Source: Paramacrobiotus metropolitanus (lineage: Eukaryota; Tardigrada; Eutardigrada; Parachela; Macrobiotidae). From it: 64,000 bases of DNA. The first letter of the stretch is position 1; each line of letters starts with the position of its first letter. The DNA lies in the NCBI RefSeq assembly GCF_019649055.1, contig NW_026570237.1:1-64000 (forward strand), given 5' to 3'. Positions 59,432 to 64,000 of this stretch are shown piece after piece. Below the pieces are notes generated by a model, which was not told the origin of the DNA, did not search any database, and was given only the letters and a program-made list of their open reading frames with translations. Both the position numbers and the translations under genes were made by a program.

Positions 59432-61584
59432 ATTATTATTCATAACGTCGCGTTTTATTACATTTGGAGAAAATATTGTTAAAAGTACGAATTAAGATTG
59501 TGGCCTTTTACAATCTCATACCGGCCGCTTTCGTATAACAGTGACCTTTGCATACCGGCACACGGGTGAACTAGATCTAGCTGCCAGATGGTCTAATAAT
59601 GTTAAACTTTCTTTAAATCTCGTCGGTATATGACATAACCGTCTTCTGCCATAACGTTCTCCGGAACTGTACTGACAAAGCACCTATCTGGTATTGTAGT
59701 GAAGGCTTCTCCTAGTATCGGCTTTTATGCTCCACGATGTCCGGTAAAAAGTTATGGAAATAAAGAAGGGCAGCTACGGATCGGCAAAAGAACTTGTTCA
59801 GAGTGGGGACAGTTTCAAACCTCTTTGGAATGGTCCGGACAAATCCAGCACAATCTGGATCGGCATGCCGCTCATGACCCACAGAACACGCTTGCGCTGT
59901 ACACTGGCGCAAGTAGAAACACGTGAGGACAGGACAGAATAATAACTTCCAACTTTGTACCTTGAAAAACACGAAAATTTGCTACTTTGGAATTTCACTG
60001 CCGGCGTGCTCCATCGACTGAGCAGAGCGAACTTTTAACGGTATTGCCAACTATAGGCAATTGTCGGCCACAAGCGAAAATTTTGAATTTTTAATCCAAT
60101 TTTATTTCGTTCGTAGGCATTCTACCGTTTTTCGATGGATTTCCGCCGTTACGCTTTTTGGTCCTATTTATATTATGCTACTGATTTGCAGGTAAGCAGG
60201 TTACAGGTGTTTTGCAGCTGTACACACGCCAGCTGGGAAACGTTCAGTTTCTCCAGCTACCAAACGTAAGAACGTAACTCAGGTAAATGCGTAATCTACA
60301 TGGGTCGCCGATGTCTCCGTTTTGAGAGCCTCACGGATATGGTTAAGACCTTGCCAATCGTGCATTTTGGCGGGAGAACTGGAATTTGGTACTAGTTAAG
60401 TTTTTTTAAATTTCAGACAGCCACCATATATCAGTCTAATTTTTTTGAAACACGTAATATTGAGCTTAATGAGTATCCCGTCCGCGGGCATAGCTCAGAT
60501 CTTCGTCCAGGCGCCTTCTGATAAAGCCGTTGACAGCGGTGCAGTTAATTTTGGCGGCTGAAGTGCAAACACATCAGTTGAAGTGCGATTAGGCTAGCTT
60601 GGCTTTATTACCATTGCAGGTTTTCTCGCAGTGGCTGGCCAGAAGCGACATTTTTATCGAGCAAATGTGGATGCGAAACCTGATTTTAAGTGCAAACTCT
60701 CAATTGGAAAAATTGATTATCAATACCAGGCATATTTTACGTTGAAGTTTAATTACTCTACCCATCAAATTCGCAAAAATAACAAGGCGGCAATAAAAAA
60801 TCACGGGATCGCCTTAAAGCAGTACGGTTTTCGTGCCCATTCAGTTATTTTCTTACTGACGTAATGGAAGCCCTGTCCTTTTCCTCTTCGACCCACACAT
60901 CTAAGATGAATTAATGCTACAAATATAATGTTCGACGGAAGCACGCATGGACTAACGAATGGCACGTCGACGACTTAGCTCTCAGCTACGGACTGTCAAT
61001 GCCAGCGACCGGGATTCGGGATGGCAAGGTTTAATGAGTCTCTTAGGTAATAATTCGTACTTGTAGTAAGTATTACAATGGTTACAATGATTATCCTCAA
61101 AGTTCTGTCAGTCAGAAAAGTGCCGAAAAAAATTCCGTAGCCTTTACATTTGGTAACAGCAACGAAATTCACTTCCGGCTGAGAAGAATTAGCAATGCAC
61201 TTCATACCAACCATTGTGTAACCTCACCTATTCTCTTACATGATACACATAGGCACTCATAAATAAGTGAACCATTTGCAAATGTATATACAGAACATAT
61301 ATCACAGTACGTGATATCGATCCACTACGGGCACATACCGTCTGTAGGGCGAAAACCTACAGACTGCCCTTCTTCTAGAAACACACACAATAAGAGAGAG
61401 AGAGAAGACAAAGTTACACAGGGAATAAATAATAGACAGAGTAAATTAATAACACAGTTATGAAAACAACAAGTAAGAAGAAGAATAGTAATAGGAGACG
61501 AAGTCACGGTCCAGGCCGTAAAAACTCCCAAAACCGTCCTGGGGAAAATACTGTACTATGACGAACGATGAAATGTGAATATCC
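59432..61584. other. Intergenic with one strong hairpin
   Basis: A perfect 9-bp hairpin, GTCTGTAGG-GCGAAAA-CCTACAGAC, at 61,340-61,364 is extended outward by GGCA/TGCC. An AG microsatellite follows near 61,393. A plus-strand ORF at 60,631-60,864 (77 codons, basic, YQAYFTLKFNYSTHQ region) starts without ATG and is not convincing. Confidence 0.4.
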
Positions 61585-61590
61585 TTTATT
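61585..61590 (-). terminator. Polyadenylation signal AATAAA
   Basis: AATAAA on the minus strand, 59 bp beyond the stop codon of the 61,650-62,099 gene, at a normal distance for 3' end formation. Confidence 0.5.
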
Positions 61591-61649
61591 AATAATGATC
61601 TTATGCATAATCGTCCTGGATGTGGTTAAAGTCTAGATTGATGGAATCG

Positions 61650-62099
61650 TTAGGTGGCATATTCCTCTTGGTTCTGTTGTTGGCTGTGGTCCAGATTTCC
61701 AATCGATGAATCTTTGGATGAAATGTCCGCGGTAGTCTCTTTCTGACGCTTTTGAATGCGTACAACGGATTTTATGGCCGTTTGTTTGCGCTTCTTGGGC
61801 ATGGTTGTTGTCGGAATGCTTGTTAGCGTTGACTCCTTCAGGACTGCAGATAGCACATGATGCACGAACGCATGTTCGATGCCTCTGTGCTTATCTGTGG
61901 TGCTGACGCCACAAGTACACTGATAAACGCCTTTTTTCTTGGTCAATGGCAAATCGGTAACATCATAAGAAATCCTTAGATATCGGCCGTATGAGTACAT
62001 GGCCAGGCCAATCCGCAGCACTTCGTGCTTGCACTGTGGCTCATCATAATATAAATGAGCTGAGGTCAGCTCAAATGAGAGAGCTTTGGTATAATCCAT
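61650..62099 (-). CDS. Unrecognised 149-residue protein with Cys/His cluster
   Basis: The ATG at 62,099 opens an intact frame to 61,650. Residues 1-75 look globular and contain CKHE and CTCGVSTTDKHRG...H..HH, a Cys/His spacing compatible with one zinc site. The remainder is Lys/Arg-rich (MPKKRKQTAIKSVVRIQKRQK), then Ser/Gln/Asn-rich, suggesting a nuclear-localised tail. There is no signal peptide or membrane segment. A polyadenylation signal follows the stop. It could be a complete single-exon gene or a last exon. No family recognised. Confidence 0.5.
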   Translation of the reverse strand: MDYTKALSFELTSAHLYYDEPQCKHEVLRIGLAMYSYGRYLRISYDVTDLPLTKKKGVYQCTCGVSTTDKHRGIEHAFVHHVLSAVLKESTLTSIPTTTMPKKRKQTAIKSVVRIQKRQKETTADISSKDSSIGNLDHSQQQNQEEYAT

Positions 62100-64000
62100 G
62101 AAGATTGCCTTGTTTGGACTTGCTTGGAAGTATGAACTTGGTAAATATGTAATAGCAGACAGAAAGTCGTTGAAATGGTAACTGAGACTTGTCTATTTTG
62201 AATCCGTTTATAAAAAAAATCAATAATCACGCAGTGTATGGAAAGTACCTTGCGGTTGTATGTGATAGAATTCGAAGAAATTGAACTGATGACGTCATTG
62301 ACGTCGGAGTTTCTGTAAACTCCAAGCCATCGCTAACGCTTTATCAAACGCCGGACAGATGTTTGTTAAAGCGAACTGTAATGGGGCTTTCTTCTGTGAC
62401 AGCGGTTCCAGGTTTCTACAGATCTTCGGCCATCTCTGGCGAGTGGCGACATGAAAGCCCAAAAAAATTCCAGGAAGGTAACTCTAATTCCATCCAGTAT
62501 CTTGCATTTCTGTATCCCTTGGTCCCGGTTCCTCAGCTGTTTTACTATGAAAATGTTGCATATGAAGAAATCTTCTGGTTGTAATATAAGAATTCCTCAT
62601 ATGTGTCTTGTACTGCCCTTTTGCCTGGAAGTCACCAGCCAGCTTTTTATGGTTCACTTCAGTTGCGGAAGTTTTGGCTGATCATTTTGGACATAAAGCC
62701 TCAAACTGTCCTATAATCAATAATCTGTTACCGTTGAGCCGTGCTCCAACGGTTTGAGAGATCATTGGCTCCTTCGACTTGGGGTAACCGTGAAAAGTGA
62801 ATTGATTAGTATCTGTATTAATTGTAACGTGTGATGGCTGCGTCACCGGCAATAATGGTATTCTTGAACTAATTCCATTGATGGATGGGTTGAAGTCAGT
62901 TCTACATAACTGAGTATTGACGAAGATTAAGTTTTAGTCCACTAACAGTTAACGATCTTTGTTACGAAAATTGATTTCTTCTTCTTCTTTTATCTTCCTC
63001 GGGCTAATGCTGCTGTTCAGAGTGCGTTTTATCGTTTAACCCAGAGCATACCGCTTCTCTGTACTATAGCGAGGTATTTTCTAGAAGAGATTTTTGTAGC
63101 TATGTAACACCGGATAGATAACTTCAACACCACTACAGTATTCTTTTAACAGAAAATTCATATGTCGAGCTGGATTATGTCTGCGATTGGCTAGGCAACG
63201 CAGCCCAGCAACCGGGAACGTGATGCACCATCATTTGTCATCTGGGATGCAAAGAACTCAGAATCTCGATAAATTTTATCGCTTTTTAAAGGTGCTTTTA
63301 GAATATATTATATATTATTGAGCCATGTAAATTTCAGGCAGAAATTTCTGATTACCGGACAATAAAATTTTCTAAGTTTGATCTGCGAAAGGAGAAACGA
63401 GCCGCCGAACAATTCCTACGTTCAGTGGATGCCGGCGGAAAATTTTCTAGTGCACTTCTGTGGTATATGGTAGCGCCCTTATACTGGCTGCCAAGACTAT
63501 ACGAATACGATCAATGAGTTGAAACTCTATTACGCAGCTGTTGGTATTGTAGCGTTATTTAAAAACGTGTGCTTGTACTGTGCTTTGTATCTGTGTCACA
63601 ATCTGATAAGTGATTTCTTAATCATCTACTTTCTTTGTCTCCTTCTCCTTATAACTGGCATTTTCTCCACTTCTAGAATTAATCTTCGACGAGCTAGCGA
63701 GCGAGCGTTATAACTGTACTATCGATTTAGAACTTTACGATTGCTACTCTGTACTTGTGTAACTTTTTCTATTAAAATCCTAACACCAACCAGTGACTTT
63801 TTGCTTCCGTAATTAACCCTCCAGCGGGAGATACCCAAAGGAGTGCGAGTTTCCTTTTGAAAATCTGAATTTCCCGATGAACAAATTCAATTAAAAAAGG
63901 GAATTTTTTGTGAGTTTGTGCTGACCATAGGTCAGCCGGTGTGACTATGTTGTCGCCTGACGCCAATGCCCATGCACAGTCTACAACATATAAGCGTTTA
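62100..64000. other. Intergenic to window end
   Basis: Short frames only. A hydrophobic plus-strand frame at 63,519-63,713 (64 codons, LIIYFLCLLLLITGIF) is AT-rich and unsupported. No repeat or RNA gene seen. Confidence 0.4.

Noticed and set aside
1-64000. tRNA or rRNA genes
   Set aside because: I found no B-box-like GGTTCGAATCC with matching arms and no rRNA core motifs. The tRNA-like hit at 32,270 is a primer-binding site.

Overview
This is a repeat-dense, gene-poor stretch of an animal nuclear genome, most likely an invertebrate. There are no operons and no Shine-Dalgarno pattern. Plausible host genes are split by short GT-AG introns, and the recognisable elements are metazoan types: a Ty3/gypsy retrovirus-like element with env, an R2/NeSL-like non-LTR element, hAT-type and foldback MITEs, and a BIR-domain inhibitor-of-apoptosis relic. 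The sequence alone does not fix the phylum.

Layout. 1-620 is an AT-rich satellite with a higher-order period. 2,280-4,367 is an R2-like retrotransposon whose reverse transcriptase domain has been deleted. 6,219-6,506 is a solo LTR with a 4-bp target duplication. 8,325-9,305 is a 9-bp minisatellite flanked by oppositely oriented degenerate repeats. 11,056-21,510 is a minus-strand, LTR-bounded retrovirus-like element with gag, protease, RT, RNase H, integrase, env and one extra unidentified ORF. Its 192-bp LTRs differ at one base and it has an ATAT target duplication. 24,660-25,275 holds a decayed second env. 25,708-36,175 is a 10.5-kb structure bounded by inverted arms that each carry a ~42-bp minisatellite. 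Inside it sit a young gag-only LTR element (30,807-32,572, identical LTRs, CAGT duplication) and an hAT-type MITE (33,507-33,997, 8-bp duplication). 39,970-40,405 is a foldback element. 49,692-50,934 and 58,245-59,431 are two direct copies of a ~1.2-kb repeat.

Host-like coding sequence is sparse. The best case is a minus-strand multi-exon gene at 42,884-45,872. A compact single-exon gene lies at 61,650-62,099 with a polyadenylation signal just downstream. Candidate exons lie at 6.5-7.5, 9.5-10.3, 21.5-22.8 and 46.5-47.4 kb. A BIR-domain gene at 54.7-55.75 kb carries in-frame stop codons.

The mobile elements appear to be of several ages. The gag-only element and the retrovirus-like element are very young by LTR identity. 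The env relic, the first satellite and the foldback are old. Several reading frames break at homopolymer runs, in the young retroelement and also in the best host gene, so uncorrected base-call errors may explain part of the apparent decay.
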